The notes beneath the pieces were generated by a model, which saw nothing but the letters and a program-made list of their open reading frames with translations, was not told the DNA's origin and did no database searches. Below, piece by piece: positions 1 through 12,315 of a stretch of 64,000 bases of DNA. Every line of letters starts with the position of its first letter. Positions within the stretch are counted from its first letter, which is position 1. Made by a program: the position numbers and the translations under genes. Source of the stretch: Hymenopus coronatus (Eukaryota > Arthropoda > Insecta > Mantodea > Hymenopodidae); NCBI GenBank assembly GCA_030762935.1, contig CM060896.1:9213501-9277500 (forward strand), given 5' to 3'.

Positions 1-219
1 CACCACCAAAATTACAGAAAATGTCTTGAAATGATCATATCCATTCATTCCCCCTTCAAACAACACAGTATGCTGGCAAAGAAATACAATACTTGGACGC
101 ACACTTGAATATCAAAATAATGCTTGATCTTTCTTGGCAGAAATATCCCGAGTTTGATGTTAAGATGATTTTTATAGAAAGTATTTTTCTGAAATGCTAA
201 TTATGCTTTTGGCTGCCCA

Positions 220-1210
220 CAAATTGATGAATATGTAAGGAACTACAAGTCAAAATAAAAAGCCCTTATATCACTGACAGCAGCCAAAGGGCAGCACAAA
301 TCGATCTTAATGTGCAAAAGCGTAGGAGCAAGAGATTTTATACTGCGTTAAAGCAAGTGAAACAAAATAAGGATAGTCATGCTGCTGGTTTGGTATTTGA
401 ATTTTATGCAGAATTTGGCTTTACCAAAAATCTGTGTGCAAGAAACATTTTACCTTAGACAGCTATGGAGGATCAGTTTCTGTATTTATAACATCAAATC
501 TAGATATTGTGTCGTATATCTGTAACATGATGGTGAGGGAAAGAAGGAGGCAAATGAGGTATGTTCCTTCTCATACAATTACCTCCATACTTCTCTGTCA
601 GAAAATATTAAAGAACTCTACCTCTTCTCTGATGGAGCACCACGCTAATCCAAATGTGCCTTGGATTAACACAGTTGGGCAAAATAAACAAGATCGTTCA
701 CCGATTTCCAGAGAGGGGCCGTTTGTACCTTCCATGTGATCGTGTGTTTGGAGTAATGAGGAGAAAAATCTCAAAATATGACAGAGTTTATACTCCTAAA
801 GAACATGTGGAGCTGATATCAGGAATAACTGTGACTACATTTCAGACAGAAAACATCATGAATTTGGACAAGGCCTCAGTTTTTCAAGAAAATTGTTGCT
901 TCTGTAGAAACAAGTAAGGATTTTCCAAGGAGCAAGAAAGAATCATTTGCGATTTCCCAGTATAAGGAATTCATTTACGAAACTGCCATGCCTGGAATAG
1001 GAAGAACATGCCCATTCATCAACAGTTGTCTCACATATACATTCTGTTTGCTGAAAACCCGATCAAAGCTTTGCATGGATCTGGAGTTAGCATAATCACA
1101 ACTCAGAGTGCCCGTTCAGCAGAAGAAAATGGAGGACATAAGCAAGCTGGTGAAATATATATGCAGGGAAGATGCACTGAAATTTAATGAAGATATATTA
1201 CAGTGGCCAG
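220..1210 (+). pseudogene. Decayed transposon-type protein with DUF7869-like region
   Basis: Short blocks in shifting frames read as a protein family common in insect genomes as a mobile-element-like ORF. A block near 540-640 reads like KEANEVCSFSYNYL followed by ENIKELYLFSDGAP. After a break, 690-850 reads HRFPERGRLYLPCDRVFGVM and then a segment with YDRVYTPKEHVELI. The order (EVCSF, LFSDG, FPxRGxxYLPCDRxFG, YTPxxYxxLI) matches my memory of DUF7869-type proteins. Several frameshifts and in-frame stops separate the blocks, so this is a dead copy. The family name is from recall and should be confirmed by a profile search. Confidence 0.55.
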
Positions 1211-2284
1211 TGATTTCATAAATCATTTATTTTGGATAAAGCAACTATAACGGTTATTTGTGTATTACACATTCATGTTTCTACAAAATTCTTAATTTCA
1301 TACCAATTTTGCTCTTAGTTTTGTCGCTTTTATGAAGTATGTATTTTTAGCTGTATGACACAAGGTGCTGAACCTCAGATTGTAATAAAACCCACATTTT
1401 GAAATTAATAAAGGTATTAAGGTTTGAAAAACCGCCCATCGAGCAGAGAAAGGAACTAAGTCATTTTTGTCGAACTCACTTTTTTTCAATATTGGTAACA
1501 ATGGAGTGAGTATATCTATACAATGCTATCAAGATGACAATAACGAATACAGTAAAACGTCAAACGGAAATTTCTGAAAATAGGTCATTTGGCTAAAGTT
1601 TTTTGTCTCTCCTGAAAAACATCAAAAAGTGAATAAATACCTTTCTCCACCGACCTATTCAATTAAGATAATCACAGTTTTAACATATTTGGATTCTGAA
1701 TGTGTATCTCCTATTTTCTGCAAATATCCTGTGATATTCTTTTAATTCTCAATGTATTTTACATAATACTGTTCTACTGATAAATCATAAGAGCTGCATA
1801 AAATCTTAGCAAAATTTAGCTTTCTCTGAAGACAGTTTATATCAAATAAGTTCTAATTCTCTGTACTTGTGCAGAATGTGGTATGCTATAACACCATCTC
1901 TTCTTTGTTGTAAAATCATGTCAAATATTTTGAATTTCAAAGCTAATATACAAACCGATTTCTAACCATTCCACTGCAGTTAGTATTCTGCATCCCTTTT
2001 GTTTCTAAAAAAAATTAATTAACAGTATAATGAAACATTTGATACAGAGATTTTGTTTGCTTGCATGGCCAGTCTAATGGGAATTTCTCGGCACTTAAAA
2101 TGTGCAATTTACCATGGGATTCAAATATTCGTAACCTCTTAAATGCACGTGCATATATTTCTCATGCACATTGTAACTAAGTAACCTATATCTGTATCAC
2201 AGAAGATGTTGGAAATTATGTCCTTGTTCCTTTATGCATCTCGAACATAGTTTAAGAAAATTTGCATGAAATGGAAAGGAAATG
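1211..2284. other. No gene seen
   Basis: AT-rich sequence with only short random ORFs. I see no repeat shared with the rest of the window and no splice-flanked open frame. Confidence 0.5.
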
Positions 2285-2520
2285 CAGCTTTATTTATGGA
2301 TGCTCTTTTAACTGCTGTGGTTCTCAGCATCCTATTTTATATTGGGTGTAAAGGACCATTTAATTTTGCTCGGAGACCTCTTTATCAGGCTTGAAGTTCT
2401 TCTACATGCTGTAAATCTATGACACGGGACCAATGGCTTTACTTCCCTTCTGAAGAAAGCCATGTTAAGGATTTTTACACCCATAAAAATCATCATAGGG
2501 GTGCAATTGCTGAACTACAG
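2285..2520 (-). repeat. SINE-b copy (tRNA-derived family)
   Basis: The segment from TTTAACTGCTGTGGTTCTCA through CTTCCCTTCTGAAGAAAGCC to the TTTTTACACCCATAAAAA stretch recurs at about 3.3, 8.7, 16.1, 22.5 and 23.7 kb. Better copies of the family end in a B-box-like GGGTTCAAACC head. By comparison with the 16.1 kb copy this one is on the minus strand and has lost its tRNA-like head. Confidence 0.7.
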
Positions 2521-3284
2521 GTATCTTAATTGGTTTTAATTTTATAAGTAAAGTGACATTCCAAGCCAAAGTGTGCAGAAATTCTCATTCTTTGCAAGGT
2601 CTTCTCACAGAGCTCTTTGGACTTGGTTTAACCTCTCTTGTATATCATTGAGTGTTTCCTCTGTAAGAATATGGTAATTTACTTTGAGTTTCTTATCAGG
2701 AATAAATCTCATTTCCCTAAAGTTTAGAAACAATATGTCTCTGAGATGCTAGAGCAGTACAGAATGTATCACTTGTATACAAGGGTTTGTTTAAACATAG
2801 AAATCATATTGAATCTTCTGTGTGTTAAAATATACAGATCTTTTGGCATCTTAACATATTTAACACACTGTAGCTTTGAAACACATAGTCTCACAGTGTA
2901 TTAACCTAAGAAGAGGAAAGAAATTGAAGGAAGAACAGAACTTTATGGCAACTAATTACCATGCATCAAAACTCTGGGTAAACATTTATTGTGTTTAACA
3001 TGAAGTATAGCTTTTGTAAGAATTGTTTGTATAGGACTAAGCAGAGGTTATCATAAGAGTGATTATCAGGCATAGGAATTTACAAGCATTAAAGCCAAAA
3101 CAAAGGGCATTTAGATTAAAGTGTTTTACCAGACATGACACTGTGACATCAAAGATAATAAGCAAACATCCATCCCACGTGCAGACCCACTACAAGACTG
3201 AATTTTATCTTCTGCCAGTGACTGTCACTGTTTTATACTTCCTGTGTATTGATGATGGTTTGAATGTAGCTAACTTGACACCCA
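2521..3284. other. No gene seen
   Basis: AT-rich sequence without a recognisable coding segment. A short plus ORF starting at 3059 has no similarity I recognise. Confidence 0.4.
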
Positions 3285-3560
3285 CTGTTGTTCTCTGTGG
3301 TCTAGGGCTAACATGTTAGCTTCTGGTTCCAAGGTCACACATTGAAACCGCAGAGGCTGAGAATTTTTTGGGTATAAAAATCCTTAACCATGACTTCCTT
3401 TGGAAGGGAACTAAAGCTGGTGGTTCCATGTTGTGGATTTATGGTGTGTAAAAGAACCTTAAACCTGATAAAGATGCCTCTGAGTAAAATTGAGCAGTCT
3501 TTCATGCCCAGGATAGAATGGGATGCTGAGAAACAGAGCAGTTAAAGAGCACCCATGAAT
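3285..3560 (+). repeat. SINE-b copy (tRNA-derived family)
   Basis: Begins with a tRNA-like head (TCTAGGGCTAACATGTTAGC, an A-box-like stretch). It continues through CCTTAACCATGACTTCC and ends with the GGATGCTGAGAAACAGAGCA tail, the inverse of the minus-strand copy about 0.9 kb to the left. The B box is degraded (ATTGAAACCGC). Confidence 0.7.
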
Positions 3561-3854
3561 TCACTTCAATGTTTGAAGCCCATTGTTCAAAATTTCTTTG
3601 CCTGGTGGCTAGCTTTACACTTTTAGACAACACAATATTTTCAAACCAGTGACTCATTCACTTGCATTTACAAGTTTCAAATTAGTGAAGTCATTCTACA
3701 CATAACAGATACCTTAAACTATGTTTTGTGAAGTCATTATTCTATCTCTGATCATATACATGTTGAAAATGAATATTTATATTGTTTTCCACCAAAGTTA
3801 TTTTGTCATCCCTGTATTCTAATAGTTATTAATGATATTGTATTTAAATTTCAG

Positions 3855-5070
3855 TAGATACAAAGTGGATGTTTCTAGCCCTGCGACAGATTTATTCTCC
3901 AATGAAAACTTAGAAAATAACAAAAATTTTTATATGAGAAAGGATAGTGATGAAAGTCAAAGTGGCAGAAAGTGCCAAGGTTATGAAAATGATGTTATAG
4001 AAGTAAGTGAAGGAGAGAAAATCATCAGCATGACTTCCTATTGGATGCAAGATTATATGCTTCAGCAGAGCAACACAAATAAACAAGATATCACTAAGAG
4101 GAACTGTAAGTCTATCTTGAGCTGTGATTACAGAAAGGTGTACAAATGTGAATTTTGTGAGAAAAGTTTTAAATATGTATCTCATTTAAAAAACCACAGA
4201 GTGATTCATGGGAGTAAAAGAGAAAATAAGTGTAATGTTTGTGAGAAGGGCTTTAATCATTTGTCATCTTTGAAAAGACACAAATTGATTCATGAGGGCA
4301 AAAAACCACACAAGTGTAACAATTGCGGTAAGGCTTTTACTCTGTTGTCTGGTTTAAAAAAACATAAATTGGCTCATCAATTAAAGAAACCATATAAGTG
4401 TGACATTTGCAACAAAACGTTTAGTGTTTTGTCTAGTTTAAAAGGACACAAATTAGTTCATGAAGGCAAAAGCCCATACAGGTGTGACATATGTAGGAAG
4501 ACTTTTACGTATTTGTCAAGTTTGAAAAGGCACAATTGGATTCATGAGGACATAAAGGTACACAAGTGTAACATTTGTTATAAGGCTTTTCCTCAGTTGC
4601 AAAATTTGAAAACTCACAAATTGAATCATCAGAGCATAAAGCCACACATGTGTAACATCTGTAACAAGGCTTTTACTCAGTTGCAACATTTGAAAACACA
4701 CAGACTTATTCATGATGGCATAAAGCCACACAAGTGTATTATTTGTAATAAGGCGTTTGTTCAGTTGCAACACTTGAAAAAACATAAATTGATTCATGAT
4801 GGCATAAAGCCTCACAAGTGTGAAATTTGTAATAATACTTTTACTTGTTTGTCAAGTTTGAAAAGACACACCTTGATTCATGAGGGCATAAAGCCACACA
4901 AGTGTAACATTTGTAATAAGGCATTTGCTCAGTTGCATTATTTGAAAACACACAAGTTGATTCATGAGGGAATAAAGCCACATAAATGTAACATTTGTAA
5001 TAAGGCATTTACTGATTTGTCAAATTTGAAAGCACACAAATTAATTCATGTGCAGAAAAAGCCACAGTAG
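3855..5070 (+). CDS. C2H2 zinc-finger protein, 3' terminal exon (11 fingers)
   Basis: Predicted DNA-binding nuclear protein. An open frame of 412 codons begins at 3832, but an acceptor (TTTAAATTTCAG) ends at 3854, so the real exon probably starts at 3855 and the ATG at 3832 is intronic. The first ~100 residues are acidic and polar with no recognised domain. From 4141 there are 11 tandem C2H2 fingers with the CxxC-x12-HxxxH spacing and TGEKP-like linkers altered to forms such as EGIKPHKC. Fingers 6-8 and 10-11 are near-identical, suggesting recent internal duplication. All cysteines and histidines look intact. Stop is TAG at 5068-5070. The 5' exons were not identified. A decayed copy of this exon and its upstream intron lies at 9860-11450. 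Confidence 0.85.
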
Positions 5071-5782
5071 TGCCTTATTGTGGTCAGAGTTCTCTCATTT
5101 GTCAAGCTTTGTAACACTTGAATTTACTTACCATGACAAAATTGTGAGAAGAGTGTGACTTGGTTTTTAGCTTTGGAAAGAGTTAATAAGATTCATAAAT
5201 ACAAAATGTATAAGTATGAAACTTTAATTCGTTGGTTTGCTGACAATGTGAAATTCATTCATTAATGCTAGAAGATTTATATTATATTTTAAATAATTTT
5301 TATTTTCCCCATTTTCCAAATATCCAATCTATGCTTTTTTTTTTTTTTTTTTTGGCAGGGGTGTGATAATTGATTTAAGTTACATAACAAATGGGAAATT
5401 CTAAGTAAATAATATCCCTAAGTCCTATAAAGTTATTTTATGGATAGCAGCATCCTTATATTATGTTAAATGTAACTTTTATATACTGTTTGATTTCAGC
5501 AGAATGCCAGGACATACACTGAGTGTTAATCATTTTAGCCATATTTTATAAGTGTTTTAATGTTATATGCTGAAAAATAGAGCTCATATCTTGCTTGTTT
5601 GTTATTCATATAAAATTTATTTAAATACATATATAAACAATCTAATAATAATAATAATAATAGATGTGAAGGAATATGCTTTGGTAATTGCACTTGAATT
5701 TAGGGTTTTAAATTCTGTATTTAAAGTATAGACCTTTTGCTTAATGTATATATTCACTACCAATAATATAAAGAAGAAGAAT
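5071..5782. other. 3' flank of zinc-finger exon; homopolymer and (AAT)n
   Basis: Presumed 3' UTR and flank. It holds a T run at about 5335-5354 and an (AAT)n microsatellite at about 5641-5662. AATAAA-like motifs are abundant in this AT-rich DNA, so no polyadenylation site is called. Confidence 0.5.
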
Positions 5783-6320
5783 CTAATCTTTCTGATCTAA
5801 AAAAACAATATCCATGGTCACCTGCTGTTGAAAGCTTGTTTGAACTCTAATTTTTTCAAGGAGTATATATAGCACCCATTGTTTGGAATGTTCTTTTGAT
5901 TCTGGATTGTCGTAAAGAATCCACAGTTCATCCCCTGTTATAATGGCATTGAAAATATCTTCTCCATCATCAGGATAAGGCACTGTGTATTGGCGTCTGA
6001 GACAGTTTTATGGAAACCCAGCATGAACAATGTTTTTGATTGCCTAGGTATTCTGTAACAGTTATGTAGAGAACTGACCTTGAAATGTCGAACAAATCTA
6101 CTGAAGGTAAACCTGTGTATTTCCTGAACCACTTGATTGACTTGCTGAACAAGGTCTTCACTAGTGACATGAACATCAGTTCAGCCTTCTTTAAATTTCC
6201 TACACATTCATGCACAACACTTTCACTCATAGAGCTTGCATCATCAACACAGCTCATTCTGTAATTTTCAGCTGTAGTATTCCCTTCTGCCTGTAGAAAA
6301 TGTATGACCATAGTTCCCTC
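5783..6320 (-). pseudogene. Mariner-family transposase relic
   Basis: The minus strand reads an N-terminal helix-turn-helix segment (FLQAEGNTTAENYRM, then SVVHECVGNLKKAE). After frameshifts follows ITGDELWILYDNPESKEHSK, which matches the mariner GDExW block containing the second catalytic aspartate. Stops and frame changes show it is dead. No terminal inverted repeats were seen and the C-terminal third is missing. Confidence 0.75.
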
Positions 6321-8138
6321 TAATGTACCGGGCTAGAATGTACAAGCTGGCAACATCTCACCGGGTTGATCTTGTTGGCCAGCAATGGAAAGCTTTGACA
6401 AAAATGTTAAAATAAAGCTGAGCTTTCGTATTGATGAGTAAATTGTGTATTTGTGTAAATTTAATAGTTTCCAGTAATACCTTATTACTATAGAGCACTA
6501 AATAGCTTGCAGTCTATGTTTAAAAGGAGTATGTAACCTAAAAACCTAATATGGTGAGAGATTGGTTATGTAGTGAACATTACAAAATTAAGTTGTTTTT
6601 AGTGAAGAATTTAAATATATACAGTGATGAACTAGCTGCTAAGTGTGTAGCTATATAATGGGACTATAAACTACCATATTAATATGTCAGAATGTGGGGT
6701 TATGTTTTTGGCGTTGAAATATTCCTCGACATTAGCAAGTGTGTTTTGAGCAGTTAATGGCTTTTTTGGCGGGATTGTACAATGCTAACTTAAAATGAAC
6801 TAGAGAAGTAGTTAGAGAATGTTATCAAATATAGGTTCATCCTCTAATTGTCCCCCATATGTGGCAAGCAAAGCATAACATAATAATTATCCTATAAAGC
6901 ACCTCAAACGCTAAATCATGTAAACAAATAAACATAGCTTATTTCCTATATGTAGACTATTATCTATCCTCCTACTTGTATCTTACATTAATCCAGAAAA
7001 AGTAACCTGATTTCCTTGGAATTTGATGGGTTTTTTTATATTGCAGAATAACATAAGCAGCTTCAGATAAATCAGTAAAGTCACAACTTATAAATAATTA
7101 TACTGATAAGACATTCATTCGATATCTGTAGCTCTATAGAAAGTGTAGAATAGCATATGAAAGTGGCAGTGAAAACAGCCAGGGATCATTAGTGTTTAGA
7201 TGCGCAGACACCTCAACTATGGTTATTGCTCCAAAGTTTGTGACCAAAGGCCCTCCACTTCTGAAAGACATCCCTCGGCTACACATTGAGCTTAGGAATC
7301 TCAACACTTAAGTATGACAATATTTTTTAAGTCATCTGGGCTTCAGAATTAAAACAGCAATTGACAGGACATGCATTGAACAAAGTTACCTATTTTCCCT
7401 ATAAGCTGCTATTCTTCTCTTCCTTTGATAAACATGTCCAAAGGAGACAAGTTTAGATGGTTTCCAAAAGGCTGTGGCTGTAGTTTTCATTGATACAAAG
7501 AAAGACAAGCCTCTGAATTTTTTAATGCTTACTTGTTAACTGTCTTTTAAAAGTTTTAGTCCAGCAAATCAAAAAGCCATACTTTATTAAGTCTTACCAC
7601 TGTATTTCCCATCTTCAATTCTTTTTCACAGAACTATGGATGTACAAACTCCTTTAGCTGCCTTTTGTTTGTAAAAACTATGCAGTCTTTTGAAGATTAA
7701 CCCAAGATTTGCATTCTTGTACCTATGACATACTGATTCAGAGGCAACATTAAAAAACTGTTTCAAAATAACGCAAAGAGCTTTGATACAAGTAGAAAAT
7801 TGGTCTAAGAATGCAACCCCTAGCTGCATTGTCTCATTGAACAACTTAGCCTCAATCTGCCTGCTTTGAACATGTTTAAAAGGCACCTATAACAAGTGGT
7901 GTCATTTATGCCATGATATTTGTTACATAAATTATTGATTCAGGAGATACATTATCAAATACCCTTTCAACAAGGTGCATAAAGTAATATCTTTATTCTT
8001 CTGTGAGTACTCTGTTTTTTAATAATAACTGGTGTAAAGTAGTCTCTCATGATTTTCCTGATTGATAAACATCTTGGCTTTTATGTGAAGGCCTTACCAA
8101 TGGCAAGTTTCACTAATATACATATTAAATAATCTTCC
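6321..8138. other. No gene recognised
   Basis: AT-rich DNA. A minus-strand open frame at 7626-7886 (86 codons, QSRQIEAKLFNETMQLGVAF near its start) looks protein-like in composition but I cannot assign it. It could be part of the retrotransposon relic further right. Confidence 0.4.
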
Positions 8139-8395
8139 CATTGCCCAACTGGGTAGTGTGGTGATAGCATGTCTGCCTCACATTCAAAAGGTTGTGAGTT
8201 CAAATCTTGCTTAGGGTGAGCTACCTGGATAATGTTTTTTATTGGGTTTTCCCTTATCCTGAGAAGACGAATGTAAAGTAACTTTAAACCCCATGGACCC
8301 CGAGATCATTTGAGTATCATGTCAACAATTTCATTCATCGTCCGATATGACCAACCAGGTTAAAGGACGTTAAACTACCAAAAAATGAAAAAATC
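8139..8395 (+). repeat. SINE-a (tRNA-derived)
   Basis: Starts CAACTGGGTAGTGTGGTGAT with an A-box-like GTAGTGTGGTGATAGCA, followed by a B-box-like GTTGTGAGTTCAAATCTTG. It then has a body ending GGACGTTAAACTACC and an A-rich tail (AAAAAATGAAAAAA). This order (Pol III boxes, body, A-rich tail) is that of a tRNA-derived SINE. It interrupts the reverse-transcriptase relic on its right. Confidence 0.7.
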
Positions 8396-8700
8396 CCATT
8401 GTTTTAAGTATGATGTTAAACTTATTGGTCTGAATAGGTAAGCAGCATCATTAGAATCTTTGTTGGGTTTTGATATAGATACCATCTTAGGTTTCCTATA
8501 ATTGAATGTCAAAACTAGTATTGGAATTAGGTACTGTTTTCCTTTCTGCAATAAAGCAGGAAATTTCCCATCAGGACTGGATCTTTTGAAAGGTTTAAAT
8601 TCGTTATTGCTTACAAAATTCTTTCATGGTTAAAACTCCTTGAAGATGTTTTCCAGTTCTCCCTGTATGCCTTTACATGAAATAAATTAACTTAAATTTT
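8396..8700 (-). pseudogene. Non-LTR retrotransposon reverse-transcriptase fragment
   Basis: The minus strand reads NYRKPKMVSISKPNKDS followed by RPISLTSYLKQWD. This resembles the KxxKVxxIPKPxKD...YRPISLTSxL block near the start of Jockey/CR1-type reverse transcriptases. Upstream frames are broken. The SINE at 8139-8395 sits immediately after RPISLTS, so the RT was probably interrupted by that insertion. Confidence 0.6.
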
Positions 8701-8714
8701 ATTTTGGGGAAGCT

Positions 8715-8985
8715 GTTTAACTGCTGATATCTAAGCGTTCCATTATATATTAGGCATGAAAGACTGCTTAATTTTTCTCAGAGGTCTCTTTATCAGACAA
8801 GGTTTTTTTACTTGATGTAAAACTATGGCATGGGATTAATTACTTTTACTTCCCTTCTAATGGAAGCCATGCTAAAGATTTTTACATCCAAAAAAAATCT
8901 ATTGCCCTCTGCCAGATTTGACCCTATGACATTGGGAACCATAGGCTAGCATATTACCCCTAGACATACGGAAGATTACCCTTTT
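8715..8985 (-). repeat. SINE-b copy
   Basis: Contains GCTGTTTAACTGCTGATATC, CTTCCCTTCTAATGGAAGCC and CCATGCTAAAGATTTTTACA, and then the tRNA-like end (CCCTCTGCCAGATTTGACCC, AGGCTAGCAT). On the minus strand the tRNA-like head comes first. Confidence 0.7.
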
Positions 8986-9859
8986 TATGAAAGTGTAAGA
9001 CTGAATTTCATCCTCAGGTGCAGTCCATCTTAGCGTTAAATCCTGCTCCTGATCACAATATAACATAAATCATTTCACATTCTGATTATAGTAAATGTCA
9101 ATTTCCATCATGTAGCATAATTTTACCTCTTATCATTTTGGCTCTAAGTCAACTGTGCTCCTGGAGATCTTTCCCCAAAACTAATGCTGTAAATCTGCCA
9201 GTTATGACATTTTCAGTTGCAGAGGTGACATATCTTTGAACATATAAATTACATGCAGCTGTCACAAAGTTACACACAGGTGTGACATTGTAAGGCTTTG
9301 ATGTAGTATACCTGCCGAATGCACACATGTTCGCTAACATAGGTGTGATAATGGATCGGACGTGGACAGGAAGACACCAACGTATGCAACAATTATGATG
9401 GCAAGGTATTATAACCCTGCACATGGGTGCATAGCCACAATATTTATAATTTTTGTGTCATGTGCATTACCAATTGTAGTGTCACATTTCTTGTTACTGT
9501 ACTTTTATTCAAAGTAAACTCTATTTTAAGTGCACCTGAGGTTTGTATAAAATAATAACTAAACATAATAACAATAAAACCATAAAAATTATACATTATT
9601 AAATTACTTCCTATCTTTATACTATTAAGAGACACTGAAAATGCAAAGCTTACAAAAAATAATGAAAATCCAATAACCAATTACATAAATATCCCACATT
9701 AGTTATATTAACACAATATAATAGAAAGATAATGTTTTAAAGCAAACACTTTATATTCACTTTTTATTACAATGTTTTAAGACTGATGAAATCCTTTCTT
9801 TTGTAATTGAGCACATAAAAGCAACACATCCAAATTCTTATAAGTGTGTTTAATGAGGC
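8986..9859. other. No gene seen
   Basis: AT-rich DNA with unassigned short ORFs on the minus strand (9149-9424, 9444-9680). No recognised domain. Confidence 0.4.
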
Positions 9860-11450
9860 AGTTCCATATCTGATCATGTACATATGGAAAATAAACATTT
9901 ACATTCTTTTCCACTCATTATGTTCTATCTCTCTAGTCCATTAATTTTTGATGATATTCTTAAAATTTCAGTTTATATGAAGAGAGTGTTTCCAGTTATA
10001 TGTCACAAATATTCTTCAATAAATACTTAGGAAAGGACATACGTTTCAATATGAAAAACGATACTACTGAATATAAAAGTGCCAAAAAATACCAGAGACA
10101 AGAAAGCTGTGATGCAGATACATCATTGCAAACAAGCATTTGCTCAGCAATACCTGATGATGGGAAAATTGTCAGCATCTCTTAGTTACACTGACTCCGG
10201 CCGTGAAAGCCTACGTTCTCTCATGTCAGCAGGTGTTTGAAAAAAAAAAGAATGTGCATCAGCAGAACAACACAAATAAACAAAATATCAATAAGGAGAA
10301 CTGCAAGTCAATTTTGAGTCATGAAGCATACAAATATGACATTTGTCAGAAATGCTTTATCCAGATGTCAGATTTGAAAAGAAATACATTGACTCATGAT
10401 GGCAGTAAAGCACACATCTGTGATATTTGTCAAAAGAGTTTTAAATATCTATGTCATTTAAAAAATCACAGGTGGATTCATAAGGGCACAAAACCATAGA
10501 AGTGTAACTTTTACAACAAGGCTTTTAATGTGCTGTGGAAATTGAAGAGACACAAACTGATTCATGAATGCAAAAAGCCATACATCTGTAACATTTGTGA
10601 CAAAGCTTTTATTCAGTTGTCACATTTAGAAACACACAAATTGATTAATGATGGCCAGAAACCACACAAGTGTAATATTTGTGCAAAGGCTTTTACTCTT
10701 GTCAAGCTTGAAAAAGCACAAATTGATACATGAGGGTATAAAACCATTCAAGAGTCATATTTGTGACAAGCATTGTACTCAGTTAAAAGTTCACAAACTG
10801 ATTCATGAGGGAAAAAAGCCATATAAGTGGAGAGGAGTTTTACGCAGTCGTCAAGTTTAAAAACACACAAACTGATTCAGAAGAGTAAAACGTCATACAA
10901 GTGTAACATTTGTGATAAGGACTTTAACGGTTGCCAAATCTCAAAAGACACAAATTGATACATGAGGGCATAAGGCCATACAATTGTGACATTTATGATA
11001 AGGATTTTACGGAGTAATCAAATATGAAAAGACATAAACTTATACACATGGGCATGAAGCCATACACGTGTGACATTTATGATAAACATTTTACTGATTT
11101 GTCAAATATGAACAGACACAAATTAATACATGAGAAAAAGAAACCAGACAAGTGAAAAGATTTTATTCAGTTTTTAAATTTGAAAAAACAGCTGATTCTT
11201 GGGGGCAAAACATCACAGGGGTAATATTTCTGAAAAGGATTTTTACTCGGCTTTAAAATTTTACAGACTATAAACAGATTCATTAAAGCAGATTCATTAA
11301 AGATTCAATGTAACAATTTGATATGCAATTTTACTAAGTAGTCAAATTTTAAAAAATGTAAACCGATTTGTGAAAGCATAAAATTATATGTGTAATATTT
11401 TGAGATTGCTTTTACTGATTTGTCTAATTTTAAGAAATGAGAGCAAGAGG
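9860..11450 (+). pseudogene. Decayed duplicate of the C2H2 zinc-finger exon
   Basis: The intron end (CTGATCATGTACATATGGAA ... AAAATTTCAG at about 9970) and the following exon parallel 3740-5070. An N-terminal block (SQIFFNKYLGKDIRFNMKND) aligns with the intact copy's LFSNENLENNKNFYMRKDSD. A foreign insert at about 10185-10240 breaks the frame. Finger-like units follow, many with lost cysteines (KYDIC for YKCDIC), stops after HKGTKP, and several frameshifts. At least ten finger remnants can be counted out to about 11430. This is a tandem duplicate that has lost coding capacity. Confidence 0.85.
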
Positions 11451-12199
11451 CTATACACCAGTTGTAGACGAAATGTCTGGACCTGAAAACTCCAGCATAC
11501 CAAGGCTTCTCAGCCAGGAAAATTCTTCTAGTTATAATTTGGACTCCAGCCGTGAAAGCTTACGACTACTGACATATAAAATAATTTAACTAACACACCT
11601 AGCACAGTTTTGAAAATTTTGCTCTCAGTATATAATTATCATTCAAATTCCCTTGAATCAATGTTACTGTTAGGCAATACAGTTCATAACAACATCAATG
11701 GGTAAGAAATGAGATCATTATGTCACTTTGCTGTAGTTGATCACCTGAGAGAAAGAATAAATTACACTCATGATAAATAAACCTAATGAGATAGTCTCAC
11801 TCCAATAACATTTCAGATATCTAAAACATTCATAAAATAGACTGGAGTAAACAGAAGTAAGTTAAAACATCTACGAGTTACATGCATACAATGTTTAGGT
11901 TAAATTGCTGCATAACATTGTTATGACTGTGAGACCAAATCTCAGACCTATCCTTGGCTTGGCTCCATTTTTAGAAGATTTCTACGAGCCGTGTATTTTG
12001 ATTTGACGGGAAACAACTCAAGCAGGGGTTAAAGCCACAACCATGTCTTATGCCATGCTTTAACAATCGGCCTATAGTGTTTATATGCAATTGCAAGAAG
12101 AACTGAACGTTGAAAAAGTGGCAGAGTATTTGAACTTTTAAAATGAGTTATCTCGAAATTGACCTAAAACATTTGGAATACATTTTAAAGAAATCAACA
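11451..12199. other. Probable retroelement tail, otherwise nothing recognised
   Basis: The stretch around 11500-11575 ends with GGACTCCAGCCGTGAAAGCT. That matches GACTCCGGCCGTGAAAGCCT inside the zinc-finger pseudogene (about 10193) and, on the minus strand, about 63140. It is probably the terminus of a dispersed element. No gene seen in the remainder. Confidence 0.4.
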
Positions 12200-12315
12200 T
12201 TCTTTTTGCAGTAACCTTTGTCTGTCACTAACTGTTTACTAGTTATACAAGATTATACAAAAAAATGAAGAGGACTTCACAGACTATTCCCAGAATATTG
12301 AAAATATACATTATA
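12200..12315 (+). repeat. H-repeat, left part of a copy split by a mariner-like element
   Basis: Contains AGTTATACAAGATTATACAA and GACTATTCCCAGAATATTGA, the interior of the window's commonest repeat. The copy resumes at 15929 with TTTGTAATATAAGC ... TTTAATCAAAATTGTTAGAA. A TA duplication (12314-12315 and 15929-15930) marks the insertion that split it. Confidence 0.7.

Noticed and set aside
3910..4815. Minus-strand open frames opposite the zinc-finger exon
   Set aside because: They are antisense shadows of the repetitive finger sequence. The plus strand carries the intact C2H2 pattern.
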